The notes beneath the pieces are model-generated. The model had not been told where the DNA came from and ran no database searches. It saw only the letters and a list, made by a program, of their open reading frames with translations. A DNA stretch of 64,000 bases from NCBI GenBank assembly GCA_035079385.1, contig JAVHKY010000026.1, positions 992,001 through 1,056,000 on the forward strand, in the 5' to 3' direction. Source of the DNA: Aspidiotus rigidus. Lineage: Eukaryota > Arthropoda > Insecta > Hemiptera > Diaspididae. Shown one piece after another: positions 1-10,833 of this stretch; the stretch's first letter is position 1, and each line of letters begins with the position of its first letter. A program made the translations under genes and the position numbers.

Positions 1-830
1 TTGTATCCGAAAATACTATTCATGGAATTGCAAATGCGAATGGATGACCGCCATTGTTGTAGCTCGTTACAAAACGATTATCTGGTGGAAGTTACAATTA
101 TACTGTTGTTGGGATTCAAAATTGATCATGAAAACTGGAATTTATCGCTACTTTTTCGGTTTATCAAGTTGAGTAGCTTTCTAGAAGATGAAGGGGGGAT
201 GGGTGGTCGGCGAAGTCCTGGTGATCAGGGGCAGGCAAACTCCACCCCAGATGACCTCCAAAATTGTGTAACCATTAATTTTCAACAAACCAATAAGCTT
301 TTCTTTTCCGCCGATTGAAAATTTTTTCCTCGAAAATTTTGGGACCCCTCCTTCTGAGAGAATTTCTAAATACGCCATTGCTGGTAATAAATGACATCAA
401 CCCTACTTAACCAGGTTCGTATTGGAAGCTCTATGGTAGAATCGCTCTACACATTGCTTGCTTCCTCGCACCTATGTCCTTTTGATATGAATAAAGCTTA
501 AGTCTGAAGACCATTCTGACTTTTGACTACGGTTCATTAATTAAATTTACAAGAATGTAAAGTTATAAATGCAAAAAGAAATCGCGACCGGTTTCGATTC
601 GTCGCGCGAATCATCGATGGACAGGAGAGAACTGATGAAGAACTCATGGGGGGCGGAATGGGGAGGCAGGGGGTAACCTGCCACCTCCCCTGACAGAAAG
701 TAGGGAGGCAATGCCCCCCTCACAAACGACTGAAAAAAATAAAAAGATACTTCGTTTAGCAATACTATTGCAACTGAATGAAATACTACAATCAAAATTC
801 AGAATGATATATGGAATGAAATTATCGACG
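1..830. other. No recognisable gene; intronic or intergenic
   Basis: Open frames here are short, unsupported and resemble no family I know. If the tutl 5' exons lie upstream of the window, this stretch is tutl intron. A G-rich and C-rich patch near 645-720 is low complexity only. Confidence 0.5.
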
Positions 831-1775
831 AAAGGCTGTAGCCGGGAAGGGGGGGGGGAATGGCCTTGGTCGGAAAAAGTTTCAAATGTGGGTCAAAACG
901 TTGTCCCCAATGAGAAAACTCGAAATCCCAAAAATTGGACCTATCCGCTCACCCACATGGGCTGCAGAGTAATTTTTAGGCCTAAAATTAAAATGGCTGT
1001 ATCTCAGGCAATAATGATCGCACAGCAATGTAACTTGGGGACATTTTAGTGTATGTGAACGTTCATCCATGGTATTTTTTTCAAAAAAATTCATTCATAT
1101 TTTCTCTAGTTTCTAGCAATAACAAAACTTCAAACTTGAATAAAAAAATTAGATGCCATTGCAGGACTGCAATTTCCCGAATCCCCTGTCCCCCTCCTAT
1201 CATATACAGCTCGAAGGTAGGAATTTTTCCAAGTCCTCCTCCCCTCTCCGTGACGTCATCAACCTCGCTTGCGCTCGCAGACGAAAAATTCCTGAAAGTA
1301 CTCCCAACAAAAGGAATAGCGGGTTCCCTGCTAAAAAAAATCGGGGGGGAGGCACCTGGGAAAAATCATTCATTTGAAGCGCCATACCCTCTACTACAAC
1401 ATACATGAGTATCATAGTCCTCGGTGAGGTGGAACATTCCCAAAAAAATCAATATTTAATGAATTTCTGTGATTTTTCCATGAATAGCGGGGTCAACTAT
1501 CTCTGCTACCGCAATAGACCGCGAGAAATCAATAGTCAATGTTCGGGGTGAAAAATACGCACTCCCCCCGTGGGATGAAATAGGAACGTTGATAGACCAA
1601 AAATATATTGACATGTTCCATGTCTTTTCTCTCGCCGGACCCCGATTTTGAAACTCGCGAGTACACCCCCCTCCCCCCCCGTCAAGAGAAATCTCTACCC
1701 CGTGGGTGATTCAGAAATTCGCGAGTACACCCCGCGTAATGATAATAATTAATAATAAATAAATAAATAAATAAA

Positions 1776-3403
1776 TAAAAAATGACGGCTTCCTTAACGA
1801 AGTTAAACGAGGAACGTAGGGAACCTGTTTTATGATTCGAATGAGATTTGGTATTGAAAATTCAAGGAAACCTAGATTTGGAGAACCCCTCCTATCATAT
1901 ATAGCTCGAGCGTCGAAATTTTTCTACGTCCCTCTTCTATCATATATAGCTCGAGAGTCGAAATTCTTCTAAGTCCCCTCCTATCATATATAGCTCGAGA
2001 GTCGAAATTTTTCCAAGTCCCCCTTCTATCATATATAGCTCGACAGTCGAAATTTCTCTAAGTCCCCCTCCTATCATATATAGCTCGACAGTCGAAATTT
2101 TTCCAAGTCCCCCTCCTATCATATATAGCTCGAGAGTCGAAATTTTAATTTCTAAGTCCCTCTCCTTTATATGGCACGAGGGTCGAAATTTTTCTAAGTC
2201 CCCCTCCTATCATATATAGCTCGAGAGTCGAAATTTTTCTAAGTCCCCCTCCTATCATTTATAGCTCGAGAGTCGAAATTTTTCTAAGTCCCTCTCCTAT
2301 CACATATGGCGCGAGAGTCGAATTTTTTCCAAGTCCCCCTCCTATCATCTATAGCTCGAGAGTCGAAATTTTTTTCTAAGTCCCCCTCCTATCATATATA
2401 GCTCGACAGTCGAAATTTTTCTAAGTCCCTCTCCTATCGCATATGGCGCGAGAGTCGAATTTTTTCTAAGTCCCCCCCTTCTATCATCTATAGCTCGACA
2501 GTCGAAATTTTTCCAAGTCCTTCTCCTATCATATATAGCTCGAGAGTCGAAATTTTTCTAAGTCCCTCTCCTATCATATATGGCTCGAGGGTCGAAATTT
2601 TTCTAAGTTTTTCGCTGGACGGCGGTCGGCGGACGGCGCACGGGAGATTTCTCAAATAGCCCCCCATAAAACAGGTTCCCTGTTTTTCTAAGTCCCTCTC
2701 CTATTACATATGGCGCGAGAGTCGAATTTTTTCTAAGTCCCCCCTTCTATCATCTATAGCTCGAGAGTCTAAATTTTTTCTAAGTCCTTCTCCTATCATA
2801 TATAGCTCGAGAGTCGAAATTTTTCTAAGTCCCTCTCCTATCATATATGGCTCGAGGGTCAAAATTTTTCTAAGTTTTTCGCTGGACGGCGGACGGCGCA
2901 CGGCGCTCGGCAGATTTCTCAAATAGCCCCCCATAAAACAGGTTCCCTGTTTTTCTAAGTCCCTCTCCTATTACATATGGCGCGAGAGTCGAATTTTTTC
3001 TAAGTCCCCCCTTCTATCATCTATAGCTCGAGAGTCGAAATTTTTTCTAAGTCCTTCTCCTATCATATATGGCTCGAGGGTCGAAATTTTTCCAAGTTTT
3101 TCGCTGGACGGCGGACGGCGGACGGCGCACGGCGCACGGCAGATTTCTCAAATAGCCCCCCATAAAACAGGTTCCCTGTTTTTCTAAGTCCCTCTCCTAT
3201 TACATATGGCGCGAGAGTCGAATTTTTTCTAAGTCCCCCCTTCTATCATCTATAGCTCGAGAGTCGAAATTTTTTCTAAGTCCTTCTCCTATCATATATG
3301 GCTCGAGGGTCAAAATTTTTCTAAGTTTTTCGCTGGACGGCGGACGGCGCACGGCGCACGGCAGATTTCTCAAATAGCCCCCCATAAAACAGGTTCCCTG
3401 TTA
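1776..3403 (-). repeat. 45-bp minisatellite array inside a second Helentron-like family (family S)
   Basis: Read on the minus strand, this starts ACAGGGAACCTGTTTTAT at 3403 and ends at the T-rich 3' terminus near 1776, with a hairpin built on TTAACGAAGTTAA. The core is a 45-bp unit (ATCATATATAGCTCGAG plus GTCGAAATTTTTCTAAG) repeated dozens of times with point changes. The 5' terminal phrase occurs four times at the 3' side (about 2672, 2939, 3170 and 3393), each preceded by GGACGGCG runs. The terminus was therefore duplicated in tandem with periods of about 223-267 bp. Open frames here are by-products of a period divisible by three. Confidence 0.65.
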
Positions 3404-3543
3404 ATAATTAAATAATTGAATAATTAAATAATTAAATAATTAATTACCGTGCGTCCGTGCAAGCGTGCGTCTGTGCACATCTCTACCCCGCGGGTGATTC
3501 AGAAATTCGCGAGTACACCCCGCGTAATAATAATAATTAATAA

Positions 3544-3576
<33 letters not shown>

Positions 3577-3880
3577 AAATAATTAATATAAATAATAATT
3601 AGAAAATCTCTACCCCGTGGGTGATTCAGAAATTTGCGAGTACACCCCGCGTAATAATAATAAATAATTAATTAATTAATAATTAAATAATTAAATAAAT
3701 AAATGATTAAATAATTAATATAATTAATAATTAGAAAATTTCTACCCCGTGGGTGATTCAGAAATTCGCGAGTACAACCCGCGTAATAATAATAAATAAT
3801 TAATTAATTAATAATTAAATAATTAAATAATTAAATAAATATATAATTAAATAATTAATATAATTAATAATTAGAAAATT
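3404..3880. repeat. Tandem blocks of (TAAA)n plus a conserved segment of about 50 bp
   Basis: Three tandem copies of a segment containing GGTGATTCAGAAATTCGCG are separated by TAAA/TTAA-rich spacers. One more copy lies near 1688 and reversed copies lie near 48600 and 48780. The block is part of Helentron-like copy 1. AT-rich spacers vary in length, as expected from slippage. Confidence 0.7.
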
Positions 3881-4674
3881 TTCCAAGTCCCTCTTCCTAT
3901 CATATATGGCTGGATAGTCGAAATTTTTCCAAGTCCCCTAGACTTGAATTGTCTCATACCATTCCAATACAACAGCGAGACAGGGGGCGAACGAGCGGAG
4001 CGAGTTCGCGCTACCTCATATTTCTCATAGAAGACTTATACGACGCCAAGATAGGTAAAGGGGTAAACGAATAATATCTCACGAACACTTGACCTAGTAG
4101 AAGCCTAGACTGAAATATTTCAAGATGACTGATAAAATATAAAAGACATGGAACATGATTTTCATTTATTTGGCTATGCCAGAAAATTTTTTTTTAGTAT
4201 TTCGTTTATCGATTTGGTCAATTCTTATGTCAACACGTCCGCCGATTAGGTGGAGTACGTTAGATTGAGAAAAATAGTTGAAAAATTCTCCAGTCGCTGG
4301 AACAGTCTGAAAATAGCAGAGAAGTGAGAAAATCCACTCTTTCAACCTGGAGAACTGCGATTTTTCTTATTTCATTCATAAATTAGCTCAATTCTTAAGT
4401 AAACATGTCCGCCGAGTTGGAAAAAAATAGTCAATGAATTCTCCAGTCGCTGGAACGATCTAGAAATATGTAGTACCAAATCCAGAAAATCCACTTTTTC
4501 AACATGGAGAGTCATAATTTTTCATATTCTGTTTATCAATTAGGTCAAATCTTATGTTAATACCTCCGCCGAATTTGAGAAAAATAGTCAATAAATTCTC
4601 CAGTCGCTGGAATAGTTTGAAAATGAAAAATCGAAAATATCTACTTGGAGAATCGTGATTTTTATATTATGTTA

Positions 4675-5795
4675 ACAGGGAACCTGTTTTATGGGGGGCT
4701 ATTTGAGAAATCTGCCGTGCGCCGTCCGCCGTCCGCCGTGCGCCGTCCAGCGAAAAACTTAGAAAAATTTCGACCCTCGAGCCATATATGATAGGAGAGG
4801 GACTTGGAAAAATTTCGACTCTCGAGCTATATATGATAGAAGGGGGACTTAGAAAAATTTCGACTCTCGAGCTATAGATGATAGGAGGGGAACTTAGAAA
4901 AATTTCGACTCTCGAGCTATATATGATAGAAGGGGGACTTAGAAAAATTCCGAATCTCGAGCTATAGATGATAGGAGGGGAACTTAGAAAAATTTCGACT
5001 CTCGAGCTATATATGATAGAAGGGGGACTTAGAAAAATTTCGACTCTCGAGCCATATATGATAGGAGAGGGACTTAGAAAAATTTCGACTCTCGAGCTAT
5101 ATATGATAGAAGGGGGACTTAGAAAAAATTTCGAATCTCGAGCTATAGATGATAGGAGGGGAACTTAGAAAAATTTCGACTCTCGAGCTATATATGATAG
5201 AAGGGGGACTTAGAAAAATTTCGACTCTCGAGCCATATATGATAGGAGAGGGACTTAGAAAGATTTCGACTCTCGAGCTATATATGATAGAAGGGGGACT
5301 TGGAAAAAATTTCGAATCTCGAGCTATAGATGATAGGAGGGGAACTTAGAAAAATTTCGACTCTCGAGCTATATATGATAGGAGGGGGACTTGAAAAAAT
5401 TTCGACTCTCGAGCTATATATGATAGAAGGGGGACTTAGAAAAATTTCGACTCTCGAGCTATAGATGATAGGAGGGGAACTTAGAAAAATTTCGACTCTC
5501 GAGCTATATATGATAGAAGGGGGACTTAGAAAAATGTCGACTCTCGAGCCATATATGATAGGAGAGGGACTTAGAAAAATTTCGACTCTCGAGCTATATA
5601 TGATAGAAGGGGGACTTAGAAAAAATTTCGAATCTCGAGCTATAGATGATAGGAGGGGAACTTAGAAAAATTTCGACTGTCGAGCTATATATGATCTAGG
5701 CTTCCTTGAATTTTCAATACCAAATCTCATTCGAATCATAAAACAGGTTCCCTGCGTTCCTCGTTTAACTTCGTTAAGGAAGCCGTCATTTTTTA
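4675..5795 (+). mobile_element. Family S Helentron-like element, plus-strand copy
   Basis: The 5' end ACAGGGAACCTGTTTTAT (from about 4676) is itself a hairpin. The core holds about 22 copies of the 45-bp repeat. An inverted copy of the 5' end, ATAAAACAGGTTCCCTG, lies at 5738-5754, followed by a hairpin around TTAACTTCGTTAA and a T-run. It is inserted in the foldback arm; comparison with 53853-53890 places the break between two T residues. Architecture and TT target fit Helentron-associated elements, though the sequence is unrelated to the 1610-4195 element except for the shared 45-bp repeat. Confidence 0.6.
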
Positions 5796-6099
5796 TCCAT
5801 AAGGTCAATTTTTAAGTAAACACATCCCTATTTCGAAAAAAATAGTCAATAAATTCTCCAGACGCTCATTGGTATGGTCTATTTTTATAAGAACACTTAC
5901 GCCAAGTTTCAAAACAATTGAAAAAAAATCTCCAGTCGTTGGGACGCTCTGGAAATATTAAAAAATCAAAGATACACACCCGCCACTATGATTCATGTGT
6001 TACTTTTTTCCCCTCGAGTCGCAGCGGTACAAATCGTGTTACTCTCTCTCCTATTTTTTTAGCGCGGAAAACGCTATCTGTTTTGTTGGAAGGTAGCCA

Positions 6100-6790
6100 T
6101 AGAAAAAGTCCGCGTCCCACCTTTGTGAATTTCGGAAAAATTTTGAGCTCCGATCTGCCTTAGCGGAAACTGGATAGAAGTTCGAGCTAAGAACTCTTAG
6201 AAAGAAGAACTCGAAAAATTTCCGAAGTCCGAACCCCTACGGAAGTCAAACGATTTCAAGTCATTGACCTTCAAGCTCGACTGAGGATGATTTTTTTTGT
6301 CTCAAATATGGAGTCTACAGTTGAAAATGAACTAGGCCCAGAGGAGCATCTTAAGCCAAGATTCCTTATGTTCAGACTAATTTCGAGTTAAGCGGGTTGA
6401 AGCCTCAGAAGACGTCCGCATCCGACCCTTGTGAATTTATCTATGACCTTGACCCTGTTTACGGACTTGAAATAAATTTCGAGCTCCGATTTCTGTAGAG
6501 AGAATTAGAGCGAAGTTCGAGCTACGAACCTTTGAAAAGTGGATCCTCTGAACCTTCAGGGAGCCAAAATAATTCTGAATCATCAACCTTCAAGCTAGGC
6601 TGAGTATGAAGTCGTTTTCTTTAATATGGAGTCTAAAGATAAGAATAAACCAGGCTCAAGAGAACATTTTAGGCTAAGACTTCATACGTTGGACTAATAT
6701 AGAGTGAAGGGGGTTTACGCCTCAAAAAACGTCCACTTCCAACCTTTGTGACATTATCAATGGCCTTGACCTAACTTAAGGACTTGAAAA
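6100..6790. repeat. Diverged tandem repeat, period about 310 bp
   Basis: The phrase GTCCGCGTCCCACCTTTGTG near 6109 recurs in altered form near 6413 and 6730. Between these anchors, the phrases GAGCTCCGAT, CATTGACCTTCAAGCT and ATATGGAGTCTA recur in the same order. About two and a quarter copies are visible. No coding potential was seen. Confidence 0.6.
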
Positions 6791-7478
6791 ATTTAGGGTT
6801 TCGATACTATACAGGAAGAGGGAGTGGGAGTCTTTGAAAAATTTGTGGCTATAAATATTTATCAACGTGAGCCCAAGGAGAGGTTAAGGTCTGAACCGCC
6901 AAGCTATGCCATAACTCGGGAGTATTGCGCTAAATTATTCCTTCGACCTTGAGAGCTTGGCTATAACTAACGTTAGCTAGACTCAAAATAGAATTGTTAA
7001 GACTCTCTTTCTCACTTTGAACGAAGTTGAAGCTTCGTTAATTGAGTGTCCAGAAAAAATACAATATAAGAAGGTCATGACGTCATGAATGTGCTTAGGT
7101 GCGGTTGGAGAGTGTGCAATTTGCTCTTTCTTATTAATTACATCATGAATAACCGCAACTTTCTAGCGAAGCGAATTGATTCTAGCTTTTTATTCTGATG
7201 AACGTTTTTTTGTAACAAAAAATTCAAACGTAGTGAGCGAGAACTCTCCCATTATAAGTTGTTTATCACTCCGGATTACAAAGTGCTGCGAGAATTAGTG
7301 CCCGAGAATAAGATAAAAAATAATCGGTTATAAAGCGATAATGTTTTAAACGTTGAGTAGATTTCTCGTTTCTTAATACACATGCTCAGAAGTGTTTCCG
7401 GAGAAGGCGGTTGAAAGAATACTTTTACTGGATTATGAAAAATCTTCAAAACTGAACTAGATAGTGAACTACCAAACG
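6791..7478. other. Upstream region of the orphan gene; no other feature
   Basis: It contains one TGACGTCA octamer (near 7079) and an ATTATAAG box near 7252 that could serve as a TATA element for the gene starting at 7479. Neither can be confirmed from sequence alone. Confidence 0.35.
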
Positions 7479-8334
7479 ATGTCGTCTGCAAGAGGACTGC
7501 TTCTTATAGCATTGGGTGGTAAGTAACAAGCCTTCTACTCAAAAAGCAAGGTGTAAAACTTGTCTACTCTTGAATTTCTGGTCGTAATGCACGGTGAATG
7601 AATTACAGCGTCGATGTTCTTTGGCGGAGTTTGGAAGACGAGGCAGAAATGGAACGAAACTTTTACCAGGTTCAGGAAGGCTATTGATACTGCGGAAAGA
7701 GAAAGTCAAAATTGTATGTATTTCAATCTGCAAAATAGAATTTCGATTTCATTCCGTACCTACTATACGTCTCCTTGTTCCGTCTTCTTATTCAGGGAGA
7801 ATGGAAGTGTTCGAAGAAAAGATAAAAAATGCAGATCCTAAACGAGTAGCGACAATATTCGAACAGATACAACAAAATCTCACCGATGTATACGATTTGT
7901 ACGAAGATTTTGTGAGACAGGAAGCTACGTCAAACTTCGTATTTTGCAAAATTTTACAAGCTACAGATGCAAATTTTACTTGCGAACGTGTAAACAAATC
8001 GCTGGACGCCATGATGGAAATTGTTAGGAATACATCGAAGATTCTTAACAAACGGTTAAACAAGACTACAGAACTACAAGAAGAACGCGCAACTGTTGCT
8101 CATAAGGACGAGAAGGATGAGGAAGTGAAGAATGAACTTCAGAGCGAAGAAAATTCCAATTTTCTGTCCTCGTTAGAAGAAAGAGATAAGGAAGTGAAAA
8201 ATGAACTCGAGATGAAGAACAATTTGAGTTTCCAGTCCTTATCGGAAGAAAATGGTGAGAAAAAGAAGCCTGAGTTGAGGAAGAAAGAAAATTCCACTTC
8301 CCGCGCATTTAAGGCTTACTCGCTTAGAAAATAA
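7479..8334 (+). CDS. Orphan two-exon gene, possible small secreted protein
   Basis: Exon 1 (7479-7518) encodes MSSARGLLLIALG and ends at a strong G/GTAAGT donor. Exon 2 (7796-8334) follows a pyrimidine-rich tract ending TTCTTATTCAG. Both joins are phase 1 and give about 192 residues. The N-terminus is a short hydrophobic stretch resembling a signal peptide. Residues about 20-110 look helical (FEEKIKN, VATIFEQIQQNL, YDLYEDFV) with two cysteines. The tail carries two to three repeats of about 22 residues built on EVKNEL, a serine/phenylalanine-rich piece and EE. AATAAA signals follow at 8347 and 8397. I recognise no family. Alternatively it is a single-exon gene starting at Met 7801, giving 177 residues. 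Function unknown; secretion is inference. Confidence 0.6.
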
Positions 8335-8346
8335 ATTTTCTTCAGA

Positions 8347-8402
8347 AATAAAACATTGAAAGATAATCTTAGCCTTGTATAGATGTACTGTTCTGTAATA
8401 AA
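8347..8402 (+). terminator. Two AATAAA polyadenylation signals
   Basis: AATAAA at 8347-8352 and again at 8397-8402, 13 and 63 bases after the orphan gene's stop codon. The spacing suits a short 3' UTR. Confidence 0.55.
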
Positions 8403-9310
8403 GGCGAAGGAGTAGCCGCGTCCAAAAGTTCCCAGGTCCGTTAAATAAGTAATGATGACGTCATCGGGTACGACAAAAAACTGTGACGGTTTTCCCAGGA
8501 GTGGTCCTTACTTGCTTTCTATACCTGATGTAATTTATTTTTATTATACCCATATGAGTGAATTCATTAGAAATTTAGAATCACTATTTTTTAAAAGTTA
8601 CTTCAACTCTTCGGGGTCTTCGTCTATGTCTGCCGGCCACTAGTTGAAAACCACTGGTTTATAAAGCCCCTAGTATATTGTAATATGTGAGGCCTGATAC
8701 AGCCTTTTGACGTACCCATCCGACGAAAACTGACCGATGACGTCATCAGATTGTGACGTCACTGGATCAATTTGACGAAGAAGAGGGGTGAGAATGCCGG
8801 ATGACGTCATCAGCCTATTTTGTCTCGATCTGATGATGTCATAGGTCACTTTTCGCCGGAAGGGTAAACGGCAAAGTTTTCAAAAAAGAACCCATAGAAC
8901 AGGTTCCCTGTTAGGTCAAGGTCATTGATGACGTCATGAGGCGTTCCCACCCCTCTTCTTTCGCTCCATGCAGGATACCAATTTTATACTAGAACTATAC
9001 TAGGTCTGGGCCCCTTTCATGCTAACTTTGCTTTCTTAATTTTTTTCAAGTCCTTTCAATGAATCAAGGTCACTAATGACGTCCTATCTTATACGAGGCC
9101 CATATTAGGTCTAGGCCTCCTTTATACTAGCTTTATACTAGGTCAAGCTACGAAAACTAACTCAATATTCCCTGCGTTCCTCTTTTAGTTACCTAAGTCT
9201 AGGTCTCTTTAGGTCTTCCTAAAATAGGTCAAGGTTGGATGGTTTCTTCGAGGCTACGAGACATAATTAATAGCGTAGAAATAAACACCGATGCTTCTTA
9301 TAAATTGGCC
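8403..9310. other. Non-coding region rich in TGACGTCA octamers
   Basis: Five TGACGTCA palindromes lie between 8456 and 8937, with further ones near 10618 and 10862. The surrounding phrase GGTCA(A)GGTCA(C)TGATGACGTCATCA recurs, so the octamers belong to a dispersed, decayed repeat. A reversed family S terminus (ACAGGTTCCCTG) lies near 8901. No protein is encoded. Confidence 0.5.
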
Positions 9311-9319
9311 AGATACCTC

Positions 9320-10265
9320 GGCAAATGGTTACTCCAACTTTTCACCAACACACTATCACTAATTCTTCCGACCTCGCTTCTAAATTGAAAACTTCATCCT
9401 GTCCTCCCTCCTCTCTCATATCCTTCGATGTTTCCAGCATGTATACTAATGTCCCAGTGGCTCTGAGTATTACTTACATGGCTCGATTCTCTCCTCTCTC
9501 TCACTTAAATTCTATTCATCCAAACATCCGATTCACTCTCGAAACTGGCAATTCCTCCATCAATTACTTAGACCTCACCATTTCTCTCCACCTCGAGTAC
9601 AACCGCCTTTCTCTTCGCTTCTCTATCTCTCGCTAGCCCTCCAACACCGGAGTCCTCATCAATGGCGCTTCTTTCCATCATTTTTCTCACAAATTCTCTG
9701 CCTTATTCGCCTTCATTCACCGCCTTCTCGCTATTCCTCTCTCCCCACGCGATTTCAGTCAGAAGAAAGCCCACATCAGCGAGCTAGCGTGCCTCAATAA
9801 TATCTCTAATGATATCGACCAAGCTATATCCAGAAAATCTCTGAAAGTGCCATACAATCCGTCTCTTCCTCCCGGAGTACCCACTCCTGGGTTCGTCTGT
9901 CATTCCTCGGCCATAACTCCTATAAAATGTCCCGCAGACTCGAATCTCGTGGGTACCACTGTGCTTTATATCCCCTTCTCACTGCAGGGCACTTATCCTC
10001 TCTCAAGGATAAAGTTTCCCCCGAAGAATGCAGTGGAGTTTATCGCGCCTAGTGCACAGCTCCCAATTGCTCTGCTGTCTATATCGGCCGAACCGGTCGC
10101 ACCCTGCGCAAACGTTCCTCCGAACACCGCTCTGCCTTCCGACGTAAACTTCTGGAAAAATCTGCTATCGCCAAACACTGTTTCGATACTAACCACTCCT
10201 TGATTCTGTCGAATTCAAGCTCGTTCATCAAGCTACCAGAGGCCGCCTTCTCAACAGACATGAAG
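9320..10265 (+). pseudogene. Penelope-like element relic (RT and GIY-YIG), copy 1
   Basis: Frames here encode SFDVSSMYTNVP (reverse transcriptase motif with the first catalytic Asp), SSINYLDLTI and, in another frame, a GIY-YIG endonuclease segment (SGVY, then SAVYIGRTGRTLRKRSSEH at about 10030-10135). The RT core between FDVSSMYTNVP and the INYLDLTI region is deleted, and there are stops and frameshifts. RT plus C-terminal GIY-YIG is diagnostic of Penelope-like elements. It differs clearly from the PLE family at 13-18 kb, so it is a separate lineage. Inactive. Confidence 0.8.
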
Positions 10266-10498
10266 AAGAAATAATTATTGCCGCAGTTTCCCTCTCTGGC
10301 GTTTCTCTCCTTTACGATACGCGCTTCACCCTTGTTATGTCCCTTGTCAGTCCATTTATTGCTCGTATGTACAATCATGTTTCTACCTAGAAATGACTTC
10401 ATACTTTCTCCTCCTTCCCTTTCTTTCTCTTCCTTTCTTCGCACTCTTGTCCACCGTTTGTTGTTTTTACATGTTTTTCTGTAATATTCGTCATTCAC

Positions 10499-10529
10499 CT
10501 GATGATGTGCCGCACAGTCGGTACAAAAC
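10499..10529 (+). ncRNA. Degenerate hammerhead-ribozyme-like core
   Basis: CTGATGA (10499-10505) is followed by a stem GTGCCG/CGGTAC with a six-base loop CACAGT, then AAAAC where the hammerhead core has GAAAC. It lies about 230 bases past the GIY-YIG segment of the adjacent PLE. PLEs are known to carry hammerhead motifs. The missing G of GAAA suggests an inactive relic; helices I and III were not established. Confidence 0.35.
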
Positions 10530-10734
10530 ACGTGTTGTGCGTTTTGAGATTATTTTTCTTTTTCATACGTTACGTGATCGTAATTTATTCCTACGCTATT
10601 ATAGGTCAAGGTCACTGATGACGTCATCAAGCGTTTTACCCCACTTCTTCCGCTCAATACGGTAGACTAATTTTATACTAGGCATTATCTTAAAGTCTAT
10701 TTCTCCTTTATACTAGCTTTACACTAGGTCTAAG

Positions 10735-10833
10735 CTTCCTTGAATTCTCAATACCAAAACCAATTTGACTCATACACAAACAGGTTCCCTGCGTTTCTCG
10801 TTCAACTTTGTTAAGGAAGCAGTCATTTTTTGA
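10735..10833 (+). mobile_element. Family S element, isolated 3' terminus
   Basis: It matches the last about 100 bases of the 4675-5795 element: AAGCTTCCTTGAATT, an ACAGGTTCCCTGCG inverted terminal copy, the TTAACGAAG-type hairpin and the GTCATTTTTT end. No minisatellite core of this copy is visible upstream, so it is truncated or strongly decayed. Confidence 0.6.

Larger units (their letters stand above)
1610..4195 (+). mobile_element. Helentron-like non-autonomous element, copy 1
   Basis: The 5' end is GACATGTTCCATGTCTTTT (1610-1628). A 17-base inverted copy, AAAAGACATGGAACATG, lies at 4141-4157, followed by the hairpin TGGC-TAT-GCCA (4171-4181) and a T-run. The core is minisatellite. It sits inside a T-run of the foldback arm: the uninterrupted site is seen at about 52628-52650. 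Known Helentron-associated elements (HINE, DINE-1) have this order of parts: 5' repeat, tandem repeats, inverted repeat copy, 3' hairpin, T-rich insertion. No Rep or helicase gene is present. A second copy lies reversed at 45973-48832. Assignment to Helentrons is inference from architecture. Confidence 0.6.
831..6040 (+). mobile_element. Foldback-like repeat, solo left arm, split by two nested insertions
   Basis: It begins AAAGGCTGTAGCCGGG, followed by a G-run and a segment matching the outer left arm of the 52-57 kb palindrome. The match runs 831-1609, resumes at 4196-4675 and resumes again at 5796-6040. The gaps are exactly the two nested elements at 1610-4195 and 4675-5795. Homology to the palindrome arm stops after the GTGTTACT at about 6040. 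The arm body is made of diverged units of about 130-150 bp that share the phrase TCTCCAGTCGCTGGAA. No protein is encoded. Foldback elements with long subrepeat-built arms are the closest known class; that placement is inference. Confidence 0.6.

Noticed and set aside
1940..5665. Repetitive 60-76 aa frames with a 15-residue period
   Set aside because: They are the 45-bp minisatellite read in frame; a period divisible by three keeps frames open. Similar frames appear on both strands of both arrays, with no splice or start context.
9325..9636. Independent gene of 103 codons
   Set aside because: The motif SFDVSSMYTNVP and LDLTI show it is a Penelope reverse transcriptase remnant with an internal deletion.
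10079..10531. 150-codon minus-strand frame
   Set aside because: It lies antisense to the GIY-YIG segment of the Penelope relic and has no recognisable motif of its own.
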